A DNA stretch of 64,000 nucleotides. Source: Nymphaea colorata (taxonomy: Eukaryota; Streptophyta; Magnoliopsida; Nymphaeales; Nymphaeaceae). A program made the position numbers and the translations under genes. Positions 45,596 through 58,039 of the stretch are shown here, in pieces (positions within the stretch are counted from its first letter, which is position 1; every line of letters starts with the position of its first letter). Location: NCBI RefSeq assembly GCF_008831285.2, contig NC_045146.1:9188972-9252971 (forward strand), in the 5' to 3' direction. The notes beneath the pieces were generated by a model. The model did no database searches, was not told where the DNA came from, and saw only the letters and a list, made by a program, of their open reading frames with translations.

Positions 45596-47030
45596 CTATC
45601 CACTGGTGGCTGAAATCAAAGCAGAAGCAACCTGTACTGGCACTGTAGAGACCATCAATAGCCGAACCAATCCCAATCTTCTTCCCCGTCCCCAAGTCCT
45701 GCAGGAAACAACGATCAGCAGAGAATATTAAATTACAGTTTAGCTCTTTGGTAATACTGCTGACAGATAACAAATTTACGGGAATATTAGGAACATGCAG
45801 GGCATTACGAAGACAATATTTGTTCAGTAATGATAAACTCCCTTTTCCAGCCACAGAAATAGAAGAACCATCAGCCATAGAAACACGCTGCTGCCCAGAA
45901 GTGAACTTGTATTCTTGAAACATCTTAGGGTCCCCGGTCATATGATGAGTAGCCCCACTATCAACAATCCAATCACCGAGAGAGGAATTACCTTGATCAC
46001 TAGTAGCAACAAGAGCCTGAGCTAACTTAGCTCCATCAGACTTAGATGTGTCCTCTAACATAGTAGAAAGACGACTGATATAAGCTTGTAGTTCCTTGAT
46101 TTGATCCGGGGAAAGCCTCAACTTTTCACCACTTGAAGAACCACTCTGATTTGAGTCTTGCACAAGAGAACCTCGCCGACTAGATGGAGGGCGACCACGA
46201 ACAAGTCTCTTCTCAGGGTGAAGATCCCAACAAAAGTCAACAGAATGTCCTGACTTGTGACAATGGGTACATTGCCTAACAGGGCGCTGGCCAGGCACAG
46301 AAGAATGGCTAACAAAGGTCGAGGGACCACTCCCATGACTGGGGTCAATCTGCATCACTTGGCGTCTTTGTTCCTCAGATTCCACTCTGGCATATACATC
46401 TTCTATTCCAGGAATCTCATCACAGTTGAGAATTTGACTCCGAATGGATTCAAATTCATCACGCAAGCCTCCAATAAAAAGGAACGTCCAGTCCATCCAT
46501 TCCTTTTCCCAGTACCGGGCATGATCGGAACCACAGTCCCAGTTATCATTCACATGATAATCAAGTTCCTCCCACTTAGTTTTCAGGGCTGCATAGAAGG
46601 AGGCAACGGACAAGTCACCCTGTTTCAGAGAATAAATACTGCGTTTAATCTGGTACGTATGCAGAACCCATTTCTTGCGACCATACATCCTCGCAAGCAC
46701 AGTCCACATATCAAACGAAGTTCGCTTCCGCAGAATAAGAGGCTGAATATCAGCGGACACAGAGCTGATGATCCACACCTTAACCTGACTGTCTTCCAAC
46801 ACCCAAGTCGCCCATTGAGGATCAGTTTTGCTGGGTGCCGGTTTGTCGCCTGTGATATAGGGGAGACGACCACGGCTCGTTATCCAAATCTCGAGAGCAA
46901 CAGACCAAGAGAGATAGTTATCTTTAGTCAAACGAATGGGCATGACCTGGACCGGCAAGTTCTCGCTCTTGGGAGTGCTGCCCGCGTCAAAGGCCACATC
47001 ACTTTTAGGTGCGATCTCTTCCGCCATCAC
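45596..47030 (-). pseudogene. M3 gag and protease
   Basis: A 503-codon frame (45519-47030), starting MMAEEIAPKSD or one codon later. Gag blocks: MPIRLTKDNYLSWSVALEIW, WVLEDSQVKVWIISSVS, MYGRKKWVLHTYQIKRSIYS, ELDYHVNDNWDC and FESIRSQILNCDEIPGIEDV. The CCHC knuckle CTHCHKSGHSVDFC is intact (about 46210-46265), and protease WIVDSGATHHM is intact (about 45950-45985). After GLYSASTG the frame is lost by a shift near 45600 before integrase. Confidence 0.93.
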
Positions 47031-47351
47031 AAGCAGTCAAGTCAAACGCAACACCAGGCAGCAACAAGACGACACAGCAACGGCTGAAACACCAGCGCCA
47101 CACGGAAACCAAGGTGACGGCGAGAGGCGTGACGACGCTGGATCGTCCGATGGCGGAAAAGAGAGACACCCACGGCAGCGGAAACTTCAGAAGGTAACCG
47201 GCGGCGGCGCAGAAAGAACTTCGACAGCGGCTGCGCGGAAACTGGCGGCGCAGGAAACCACAACGGCGGCCGAAAAAAAAACTCCAAAGGCGGCAGCGGC
47301 GCAGGGACGACGGCGGAAACATGAGATGCAAACGAACGATCTCACCAACCT
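47031..47351 (-). other. M3 GC-rich leader
   Basis: About 320 bp rich in ggcggc and gccgcc motifs between primer site and gag, matching the GC-rich leader position in M1, M2, P1 and P2. ORFs on both strands here are compositional. Confidence 0.65.
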
Positions 47352-47364
47352 GGCTCTGATACCA
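47352..47364 (-). other. M3 primer-binding site
   Basis: Plus strand ggctctgatacca, i.e. TGGTATCAGAGCC on the element strand, adjoining the LTR. Confidence 0.93.
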
Positions 47365-47650
47365 TGTAGAAACACGCAACACACGAAGGAAGAAGAAAGG
47401 AACACACGGTATACGTGGAAAAACCTCAGAAAGAGGAAAAAACCACGGGGAAGCTCTAACCTAGGTGCGCCACCGCAACCCTAGGAGAGAGAAAATCTAT
47501 TCACTTAACTCAACAATTACACGTAAGTAAAGAATATATAAGAGGGAGAGAAAGAGTGCCGCCTAGGGTACCGAGCCAGCCTCGGTACCCGTGCCACATG
47601 GGACCGGGTCCAGATATGGACCCGGTTCCCCATTACAATCTATTTTAACA
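47365..47650 (-). repeat. M3 5' LTR
   Basis: 286 bp, partner of 42454-42739, with the hairpin at 47567-47589 (loop ccagc). Confidence 0.94.
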
Positions 47651-47655
47651 TGGAT
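47651..47655 (+). other. M3 target-site duplication, right
   Basis: tggat, partner of 42449-42453. Confidence 0.93.
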
Positions 47656-47671
47656 GAAGACTGAGCAAGGT

Positions 47672-47687
47672 GGGGGGGGGGGGGGGG
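47672..47687 (+). repeat. Poly-G run of 16
   Basis: Sixteen consecutive G bases about 20 bp right of the M3 insertion. On the minus strand they make a Pro-rich stretch in ORF 47563-47757. Confidence 0.9.
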
Positions 47688-49011
47688 CACTGAGAACCAT
47701 GGAATATTGGTTGGCATCGTGGAAGGAGGAGACCAGAGCGGCTGCAAACCTTCCCATGGCGAGGTGAGCGGGGGCGAGGGCAGCTCAGGGGTGTGGGAGG
47801 CATTTTGTTCCTGGCTGTTCCGAGGGTTAGCTCGAAATAGTGTAGAACAGGAGGTAATTTATGCCCCTTGTTCAATCGTCTGCCTTGTCCATCCTATACT
47901 GTGGATGCCATTTGATAATAAAATCAATTAACCAAAACACGCGTGTTCCATTCCGCGTGTCCTGTGACCATCAAACACCCTCTTAAGGTTTTTGGTTTCC
48001 TTTGCTAAGGTTTTTGTCAATCTAATTGTTATTATTCTTCTGTCTCTGTGGGACATAGCAGCCTCTACAGCTGGCTCCCATCTTGCCTCTAATGACATGT
48101 CTTTTTGTAGCAAGAAGAAGCCATGCCTCTACAAAGAAAATCCATGTCTCAAGTTGAGCTTGAGTTCCATCACCATCAATCGAGGTGAGTTGTCACTAAC
48201 TTTGTAAAGCAATTTGAGCTGAGCAAAATAATAGTCTAGCCTGGCTGAGCGCAGGCTCGACTCATGTTCAATCCTCCGGAATTCAAAACTGATTTCTAGT
48301 AATGCATGTGTTGCGTTATTAAAACTTTCTAGCAACACAACCCATGTGTTAGCACAACCATTATTAAGACCTTGTTATAAAAGCCTTTCCATGAAAATGA
48401 ATGTGTTACTATACTATTAGTTTTCAATGGCGAAGATTAAACGTTTTCACTTACACAGGTTGGTCAACCTATTTTTAGTTACAAGACAATTGCATTATTG
48501 ATATATATTTTCTTTTACTTTTCCATGCCATATTCTCTTGACAGGTACCAACCTGCTGCATTTTACAAGAAATAAGAAAAACGATTAATGGTCAAACACT
48601 ACTTTCTATGATTCCAACTTCTTGATATCCTTTAAATAGTGAATTTGGAATTAGATGCAAGAAATATGAAAAGAACAAGAACTTTGTTGACTAGTTTCAT
48701 AGAAAATGCCATTCAATACATAGGTAGGTGGTTCACATACTTTAGGAGGCCACTTGTTTAGACAAAAAAGTTCAGCTTCTAGCTCCCTAGTTAGGAGACA
48801 ATGAGCCTTTCCTTCAGTTGTGTCAAATATTCATATCTAAAAGCAAATAGAAAACATGCTATATGTAATGGGTTTGAAAAAACAATATGATATCTGGCTG
48901 CTAAACCATGACTATTGCCAGCAAAAAATGTTTCTCTGCCAACAACATCAATTGTATATATCATGCCTATATGGACTGTATATTAGAAGTTCTTGCAAAT
49001 GGAAAGGATAT

Positions 49012-49160
49012 CACAAACCCATATAAGAAGCAATTCTACCTTGATTGAGTTATCAGTTGCAATGTTCGTAAGAACAGGCTCCATAGCAAGAAAGTGCAAG
49101 GATGTAATTATGTAATCATGAGCATCTTGTATCATAGGAGTTACAAGTAGCATACCTGTG
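49012..49160 (-). other. Exon-like ORF, function unknown
   Basis: Within a 79-codon minus-strand frame (48983-49222) the part MLLVTPMIQDAHDYIITS and LHFLAMEPVLTNIATDNSIK reads like a conserved helical protein segment. It is bracketed by ag before and gtagaa after. The presumed acceptor lacks a pyrimidine tract and I cannot name a family, so it may be a gene fragment or chance. Confidence 0.2.
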
Positions 49161-52100
49161 CCATACCAGCACTTTTTCCATATCTCATTTGTCATTTGTA
49201 ACAAATACATAACTCTCATCACTTACAATGTAAATAATAGCAGCAGGGTGAGAGGAGAATAGCATGAAAGGTAGCATACAATTCTTACCTACAAGCATTT
49301 CTTTGGTGAAGAGGTTTGGGAATAAGATTCTAAGAGCATTTAATGGTTTTTCTCTCCATAAACTTCTCCAGAAGCAACATATATATACATAAGTCATCCT
49401 TGAAACCAAGGCTTCAAAATATTAAACTGACCACATGTGAAGTAAGTGTGAATTTTCCCTGTCTTAGTTAAATTTTGGACCCAAATGTTGTCGAATTGAG
49501 GGAGTCAGTAAAGCTAGTGGATTTTGGTGCCCACAACAAAGGGGTCTCTAAAAATTTAAGAATGAGATATCAAGAAAAAGTGAACTTTCTTAACCAGAAA
49601 TTTCAGAATTTTTTTAACCATATCTGGTATGATTTGAGTTGATCTTCCAATAACAATTCTTTTCTTGGTCAATCCCATGAAAAAAAAAGTTGCATCCATT
49701 CCTTGAATGCATCAACTACCCCAAGAAACCTATTTATTCAATCAAACATTCCTCTTTCTCCTTCCATTTCATCAACTTGCTATAAGCATAAGACAATTCC
49801 TGCATCCAAACCAATGTAGATAATAAGCAAAGAAAGTCAAATATCATATGGTATGAGACCAATGGATTTTTTTATCATTTTCTTCGAATTAAAAACCAAT
49901 CTGAAATAGACCCATCTCATTTTTGGGTCTATTCCATTTTTACGTTTAGAAGCTAGAAGGGATGTAATTCTATTGACCTACATAGACAGCTTCGTTCTCA
50001 TCTCTTCCGTACCAAAATGGAGATAGGGTTGTTACTCAAGTGTCTTACCAAGTGGCGTGTTGTTTTAATGATTGAGGTGTATAATTACATTTGAAGACTT
50101 GTCAAGCATAATTTTTAACTATTGGAGCCCCAACTAAAACTATCAATGCCTCCAAATGGTAAGAAATGGCTTTCAAGCACAACCACCATTGCCCAAGATC
50201 ACAAGTAACACCAATTTTATTGGCATTGTTTTCAAAATCTGGGGGATGTGTAGGAGGAACTTCATGAGAATCAATATCACACTTACAGGGAAAAAACCCA
50301 AACTTGGTAAATAGGCATAAATAATAGCTTGGAAGGAACAGAAAAGATGGTAAGTCTCTGGTAAAAAAAAATGAAAAAATGGTTAAGTACTAAAATCTAA
50401 AACCATTACCCTGGAAATACAAGGATCCATCATATATAATCTATCCAGGGCACAATGGAAGCTACCTGCAACTTACAACCAGTGGTCAGTCTATGAGGAG
50501 TTGTAATACATACAGCACATGATCTATGAGTAGATTATTGTTCTTTTCATTTTCTTGACCTTTAATGTATGCTAAAGAATAACTTGCATGAAAATGAAAA
50601 AGTTGATACTTCTATTAAACGCACAAAAGGCAAAAATTGACTAAAATATTTGGTGCATTCACCTTGATGTCATTCTCAGAAAGTTTTATCATGCAAAGAC
50701 CAATCAAGGAGCTGCCGCAGATTCTGAAATACAACATAAAAAAAAATTAGCAACTCAGGCATGAAGACACAGAAACAAAGATAAAAGTCTTTCAGTTACC
50801 TCTTCGAACTCCAAAAATGCATCTCAACATCAAGGTTGAGAAAGAATGTAAGACAACATCATGCTCCAATGGTTTCAAATTCAGTAGACCAGTTTGTCCA
50901 AACAAATATTGTATTAGCAAGAAGCCATTTATAAAAAGAGCACACTTACTGCAAATAAGATCCAAACACATGTAGAAAGAGCACTAAGTCAATAAGAGCT
51001 ACTGATATTAAGCTAGCAACACCACACATGCATAAGCATAATACATACGATGAAGATGGAGACAAAAGCTTCACGAATATGAGAACAGATTATTTACAAC
51101 TACAACTTTTTTGAATTTTCAGCACAAATAACTACGACAATCTCACAACGAGGCCTACAATAGGACTCTATCTTTACAACTAATAGTTCATCTAATTCAT
51201 TAAAACAACAAGAGTGAAACACGTGATAAGTCACCAGTTACAAACACCAATGCTAATCACAGACATAAAAATTTGGAGAAAAGCAAAAAAAATTGCTATG
51301 ATCAGTCAATTTCTTTCTAGCTCAAAACATCCAAACCAACAGTAAACTTTAGCAAAAGTAAAGAATGAATAAAGCTTGAGCTAGCCAAAATCTGGCCCTT
51401 AAAATAAAAATACGTATACCTGTATCATTTGAAAAATATGGAATGAGGTCGGATTACATAGCATAGCAATGCTAAATTAGAAGAAAGTTCATCTATTCAG
51501 GAATATCATTCACGTAGTCACAAAAAGATCTAGAAAATCCATGTGTGAAATTGAAATTTTCAAGGTCTCCCAACAATCAGTTTCCAATAAGTCAAAATAT
51601 TACATATTAATTGTTGAAGTTTTTCAGTTTTTTTGTAGAATTTTGGATCACCAGCATTCAAGAACTTTTTTTCACCATCTCCCATCTCCCAAGTGATCAA
51701 GGTCCTATTTGATCAATCTAATCATTATTTACCTTTTCTCTTGCCAATGAAACGGTCTCCTTACTTGTAAGGTGTAAATGTTTTGGATTTCTTGAGAAAA
51801 TGAGGAAAGGCTAGGAATTTAATGCATATTAATGTAGCCAAATTTTGATAGCAAGTAGCTTCATAATTATCTATGATGTCAATGAAACTTTTTTCAAATT
51901 TTACTAATGGTAAAAGTTTATGAACAGAACAAATTTTACATGCTTATTGCTTCTAAGTGCCCAAGGAATGTCAGATAAAAATTCTCCTTGAATAATTTTA
52001 GCATGCAATAAAGAAAGAGAGACAAAGAAGGAAAAACACCTAAATTGAAAATGATGAACAAAAGAGAAGGCACCATTGCAATTGATGCCAATCTTGATTT

Positions 52101-54959
52101 GCAGCTTGCTGCAGCCATCAGATCATCAACCAAAACATGACAAGAAGCAAAAGAAAAAACCAAATTAGATTTCAAACTCTTGGAAAATTAGGAAGTAAAC
52201 CAAGAAATCATCAAATAAACTCACTCACAGTTATGGGTTGAAGAGTACGATAGAGGGGAGATACAAACGAATGAATAGAGAGAGATAGAAATGGAAACAT
52301 TGAGAGATGAGTGGAGAACAAGATAGAGGAAGGGGGAAGTAGTTTAGGACATCAGAGGCTTTTGATGGAAACCATGGATTTGCGGGTTGGACATGTGGTG
52401 GCCAATGGTCTCCCCAAAGTATATAGGCAAAGGGCAGTGGTGTGGGGAAAGGGATGGGTGACCAATGCAGCAGCAAGGGATTTTTCAAGTGATATCATCC
52501 GTAGAATGCCAGCAGCAACATGAGCAAGGAGAGAGGAATTTTGCAGGAGAATAGATGTCGTAGGAGATTAAAAAGATCCAAGGGTAGGGGTTCTCTAATG
52601 AAGGAAATTTAGGGTTTTTCTAATGCATCATTCGTTTGCATTTGCAAAACATAATAAGCACCAATTAAAAAACTGGGTAGTTGTGTGAGGCTTTTTATAA
52701 CATATTATTGAGTTTCATTTGGAAAAGCAAAAGACATGAATTCAGTAGGGAAGGTTTGTTCTCATAAATAGGGGAGATGTGCTTCAAAAGCAGTGGCCTC
52801 CATCATTTACTAATGCAGTCTTGATAAGGCATTGCTAATTTGTTGGATTTTTACAGACTTCCCCAATGCATGTTGGTCTTGCATTAGTGAACTTACATTC
52901 GTAAATGCATCTATGTCTTAGCATAATCCATGACTAATTGTAACACAAGCTTTTGATGCATTATTGTAGGCTATAGTCTTGTAGTAACCTCGATGTATGT
53001 TCATCAATCTATCCTTTAAAAAATGATAGAGCATGAGCATGAAAGACAAATTATTATGTATATGTTACTCGGTGAACATGTTTGTACCTTATAAGGTACT
53101 ACATTCCTTTTGAACATAAAAGGCCTATGTTACAAATTACAAGTTATCCGTGGGTTATGAATGACCACATGACAGGTAGTCTCTAAGTTCATGACTACCA
53201 AATTAGGAAATGTTGCCATTTTAGTGGATTAATAAATTCATTATTAAAGGAGGAGGTTATAAACAAAGAAAACGTTTTGAGAGTTCATCTAACAAAGATA
53301 TTGAAAATAAAATGAAATAAAATAAGGTAAGAGTTATCTTACAAATATATGGATATGTTGGCAGTCAAGTCTTTAGAAATGGCATAGATATGCCTAGTCG
53401 CATGCTCAAAATACTTGTTTCTGCCTTCTAAATTTTCATAACATTGGTTCATGATATTTTACGCCCTTTCATATTCAAATTCTCTACTTATACAAGTGTT
53501 TTTTTAAGAGATGAAATCCAATAACTCAATTTCCTTATTTAAAGAAAAGAAATTGTGAGTGGGATAGTGTTTTGGGGATCTAACATGCAGGATTAAAATA
53601 TATTATATTACGTGTACACACACAAAGAGACAAATACATAGTTGGCTTCTTACTTTTAAGAGAGAACTGGACCGGATTTCACACAACAAATATAAACTCT
53701 TGGTTTTGACCTATAACGTGCCAATTTAGTCACGAGCATACATGCAAAGCCAACTAAGGAGTCATTACGAGCAATATTAATGAAATGAATCGAACACAAG
53801 GAAATTCATTAGCAGATAACCTTATGTATTTTGCATGTCTAAGAGAATCTTGATTCAGTTATATTGGAGATGGCTGGTTGGTGTGCAGGTTATCAAAGCA
53901 CATATAAGCCTTGATGAGACAGGCAAGTAATTCTACACAAAATCAACATAAGTCTTGACAGAAAGATATGCACATCAAAGAGTGGACCTTGGAGAGTGAG
54001 AAGCCATCACCATGCACAAATGTCTTGTTCAGTGTGGAAACAAAAGACATTTGAATGAATCAAAAGACACATGTTCAGTTGAGTGATAGATCATAAGAGT
54101 ACAACTTCAAAAAGGGAAAAAAGAATAATATAGTAATTCTTTTGATTATTGGACAGTATAGTAAGAATAAGAATAAGAACCTTTAAAGAAAAAATGAAAA
54201 TTCAGATCAAGCATACTGATAAAAAGAAATAAAAAGGAAAAAAAGGATTAGGTGTGTCAATGGGTCAGATGTCTATGGACACAGGTGGACAACTTTTTAT
54301 ATTCGGTTGTGATGCTAAAACCAAGTATCTAGTTATTTTAGCATTATAAAAAGGGCCAGTAGTGTTTTGCACTTGGAAATTGGCTGAGAGCACTTAGAAC
54401 TCAGATGGAAGTGCTCTTTGTACGACAAGTTTGTAAACTATACTAGCCTAAAAATATATCAGTCATTAAATCATCTCATATGACAAAACAACCTTCTCAA
54501 AGTCCCTTGCAATGTGCCTTCTAGCAATATAAATGATTGAGCAAGGCCAATTGACGGCAAAGATGTAAGAACATTTTTAAAGGTGATCTGTAAAATGAGT
54601 AGATCCACTCTTTGATCACACATGATGGGTTCAAATCTGAATTCTTATTAAAATATCTTAAACTACATGTTGTCACTTAGTTTCAATGTACAAAAGCATA
54701 GTACTGAAGAAATATTACCTTGCCTAGCTTAAACCCAATACTTGACTATAATAAATGTGTTGTTGTCATTGTGGTAGTCTTCTGCAAAATACAAAAGTTG
54801 ATAAAAAAAGTTGCAAATTCTTCAATATGAATGTGTCCAATAACTCATATACATTAACTTTATGTTTTTACCTTGGTTGTATCATTGTCTTACCGATAAT
54901 TGGAGCAAACATTTTTTTAAATATCTGATTTCTTCCATTAAACTTTCCATTGTCTGCTC

Positions 54960-56195
54960 CTAATTTTGACACCTTTCTTCTATTGCATGCTTTAATTGAG
55001 TTTGCCTTTCCTCCAAAACTTGACACTTTTCCTCAGTATTGTTTCTGAATCGATTTTCTTTATTTGCATCTGTTGTGTACTTAGCATGTAAGGAAAAAAA
55101 AGCAAAAACATCTTTTCTTGAGGGACCATGTATATATGTATAAACTTGTCTATGTTCCTCTGGCCCCATCACGTTACTGTGCTCATCATCTCTTGCAATT
55201 ACATGTCATGACAACTATAGTAACTAAGATAATGCTCACTCCATTTCAACCTAAAAAGATAGTTATGGTCAGACATATGTAAACAACGTATTCATGTAAA
55301 ATGATTACACTAACAATTTTTTGCACACCTTTTGATTATTTTTTGTGGCTTAAGATGAACATCGTAAGCCCATGGCTGGGTTCTTTATGGTTCCTATCTT
55401 TCTCTGTCTAAATAAAAGTGAAAAATGAAAATCTAACATGTTGAATAATAACAAATGTAAGTAAAAATCAAAGGCACACAACATTTACCTAATCTATACA
55501 ATATCGATCGAGATTCTTTGTTCTAGTGGTATTGCATGATTGCTTGCATTTATTTCATTATATGCTATATTGTTGCAATGAAACGTTACTTAAGCCATTA
55601 TAAATAACATTATATTATAAAATTTGGTTTGTACATACTCTATTTCTCTTATCATAATCTCAATACTTCATAAAATTCTCCAATCATCTATCAACTATTA
55701 TGAAATTTTCGTCTTTTTCATGCTCATCATCTGATAAGTTGTCACCATGTTGAGCATCTTCAATTTACTTTTCCATATTCTCAACACAGCCATGGGACAT
55801 GATAAAACATACTTATCTTTAAATTCTTCAAGTGTAATCTTATCTTGGATCGATAAACGAATTAACGTTATTGTGAAAGCATATAATAAATGAAAAGATT
55901 AAAAATTTAATAAATTTGAATACCTTGATAGGGGCACATAGATTGTCTTTATAGGACTTGGAGGTCTTCATGCAATTTATGTCTACAAGTAACAAGTTAC
56001 CATAACATGCTAGACTTCCAATAGAATGTGAAACTTTGAGGACCTTTTCATGGTGTCACCAATTAGTTGTCCAAATTTACTAGTTTTTACATTGATTTTT
56101 TCAACTTGGGTCAGTTTTTTTAACTCCCAGATTTTAAGTGGGTGACAATCGGTTTGTTTCTTCTTAGATGTTGAAAGAATAAAGAAAATAACCAA
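54960..56195 (-). pseudogene. Transposase_24/TNPA-like remnant of CACTA
   Basis: KIWELKKLTQVEKINV, SKFGQLIGDTM and, in another frame, HSIGSLACYGNLLL and DINCMKTSKSYKDNL match the conserved GQPIGD...GSIAR...W+KMPKSYKD region of plant Transposase_24. Further down, 54960-55172 gives MGPEEHRQVYTYIHGPSRKD followed by a charged, probably coiled-coil tail, as in the C-terminus of such proteins. Multiple frame changes separate the two parts. Confidence 0.65.
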
Positions 56196-56649
56196 AGGCA
56201 GTAAGTTAATGAATAATACAAAAAAATAATTAACTTAACAAATATGAAAAACCAAAATGCAATATAATACATGTAGAATAACTTGGAACATCATCATGTG
56301 GTTGGTTAAATATAAAAACTATTGGGCAAATCCTCCTCAAATCTTTATCTAGGTAGCTTGTTCAAAATCATGAAATTATGGTAATCATAAGATAATGTAA
56401 ATATTTTTTTTTGTCTTTTCAAGATATAAATAATGAAAAAGTAGACGAAGGCCAGCACATTTCAATAATCACACTATGCAATAAAAACATGTAAATGGAA
56501 CGACAATGTAAATAGTTCAGTAGTCCATTGTAGATCATGTTCCACATTGATTGAAAAACAATGATGCACAAATTTTTTTTAAATTAATAAAAAGTGCTGC
56601 ATATTAATTGTCAACAAATTGTTCTTCTTCTCTTGCTCTTTTATTTTGA

Positions 56650-57190
56650 AGTTCAAGCATGTCGATTGTTACTCTGACCATGTCTCTCTTAACCTAGCCT
56701 ACATCAACAAATATGTCATCATCATCATTTTCAACAAATGGTCTAATAGCCCAACATTGTTTACAATCACAACTTGTTGCATGTCAAACAAATCCCCTGG
56801 TATTGTCTTAATCACAACTTCCAACCTATGCCAAAAGGACTTTTAGATAAAAGACTAGTTGAGCATGATATACTATAATAAAAAAGTTCATCTTGCATAC
56901 ATTGATTATTCTAATTAATGAGAGAAAATATGAGCTTATATTTTTTAATGTCTGGTGATCCAAGGACATCAATAATTTAAAGACATTTCAACAACACTAA
57001 AGTACTCATAGTATCTCAACTCAATTATATCTTCAATTACTCTATAATATGTGACTTTTCTCTTAATGTGCCTAGTATATCTAACTTGAGAAGCTTGATG
57101 TGATCACATCTACAACATCATCACTATTTTGAGTTTTCTTATTTTTTTCTCTTTCATTTGAAAGAAGAACCCATTTATGAGAAACCCGAA
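56650..57190 (-). pseudogene. DUF4216-like remnant of CACTA transposase
   Basis: Segments GFLINGFFFQMKEKK, KKTQNSDDVVDVITSSL, VTYYRVIEDIIELRYYEYFS and EVVIKTIPGDLFDMQQ, in different frames but in order, resemble the GY.INGYRFHT...RKTQNSG...YYGVIEDIIELDY...PRDLFDM pattern of the C-terminal DUF4216 region of plant CACTA transposases. No continuous frame remains. Confidence 0.6.
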
Positions 57191-58039
57191 GAATAACTTT
57201 GCCAAATGACTGAGGACCTTGCGAGAGCCAATTGACTTCTTTGATCACTTCATTGACACATTTATATAATAATTGAACATATTATCATGAACAAATACTA
57301 GAAAAAATTAGTTTGATAACAAAATAACATGGCAGTGTGATGTTGTCATTAAAATTACATATTTTCTCAGCCAATCTTGAAAGTGAACCTTATGCATTTT
57401 TCGCTTTCACATACAGTTTTGCAATGTTTTCCACTTAACTCCTTCAGGTAAAGCCTACATAGAAAATGATTTTCTTTATAAATTATAGTATTTTATAAAC
57501 ATCTATAATATCAAATGTAATTGCTTTACTTATTAAGTTCTCGGGATTAAATGGCATATACTAATCTGTCTATTGCATCATAGTATCCAAGGTAATTCCA
57601 TCAATTTTCTTGAATTTATGGACGTAACTTGTGAAGCTAATGTCTTATAGACATAACATGTGAATCACTCTAAGCATATATTGTGCCTTAGACTTTTCTT
57701 CTATATTCAAGAGTGTCCCAATGTGGTTGATACACATTTTTTTTTATGTGCATCACATCTAAACTATGACATTATATGTTATCTTGCAAATAAGGTAACT
57801 GAAACAAGATTCTCTTATTCCTCCAACTATATGACAAATGTGAGTAGGAACCTTTGGCTCAAACTGAATGTTGATACCTTGAATTTCATGTAATAGATCT
57901 AATCCAAAAAACATCATAGCGGTAGGCATCACTTTGGTAGTCCAGTCAAAAGAACATGAACCTTGACAATATCTATGGTCCATTGGCAATCATCAGTTGT
58001 GCCTCATGTAACATTTTTTATTAGAACTGTGGATGATAA

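Larger units (their letters stand above)
42454..47650 (-). mobile_element. Full-length Copia M3
   Basis: 5,197 bp on the minus strand with LTRs of 286 bp each (42454-42739 and 47365-47650), primer site, short GC-rich leader, gag-protease frame, integrase, RT, RNase H and PPT, flanked by tggat. LTRs differ at eight positions by my count (about 2.8%). Coding is broken by two frameshifts and two stops, so it is presumably non-autonomous, though it is the best preserved Copia in the window. Confidence 0.94.
47656..54950. other. AT-rich sequence without a confirmed gene
   Basis: About 7.3 kb with only short, unassigned ORFs. A run of 16 G lies at 47672-47687. Exon-like stretches on the minus strand at about 49012-49160 and 50665-50725 are too weak to call a gene. 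ORF 52311-52523 (+) has no recognised family. No retroelement coding was seen. Confidence 0.45.

Noticed and set aside
52311-52523. 70-codon + strand ORF as host gene
   Set aside because: No recognised motif, no supporting splice partners, and overlapping open frames on the other strand.
48597-52996. cactactttct at 48597 and cttgtagtaa near 52984 as termini of a CACTA element
   Set aside because: The ends do not match each other well, no 3-bp duplication was seen, and the transposase scraps lie outside this interval.
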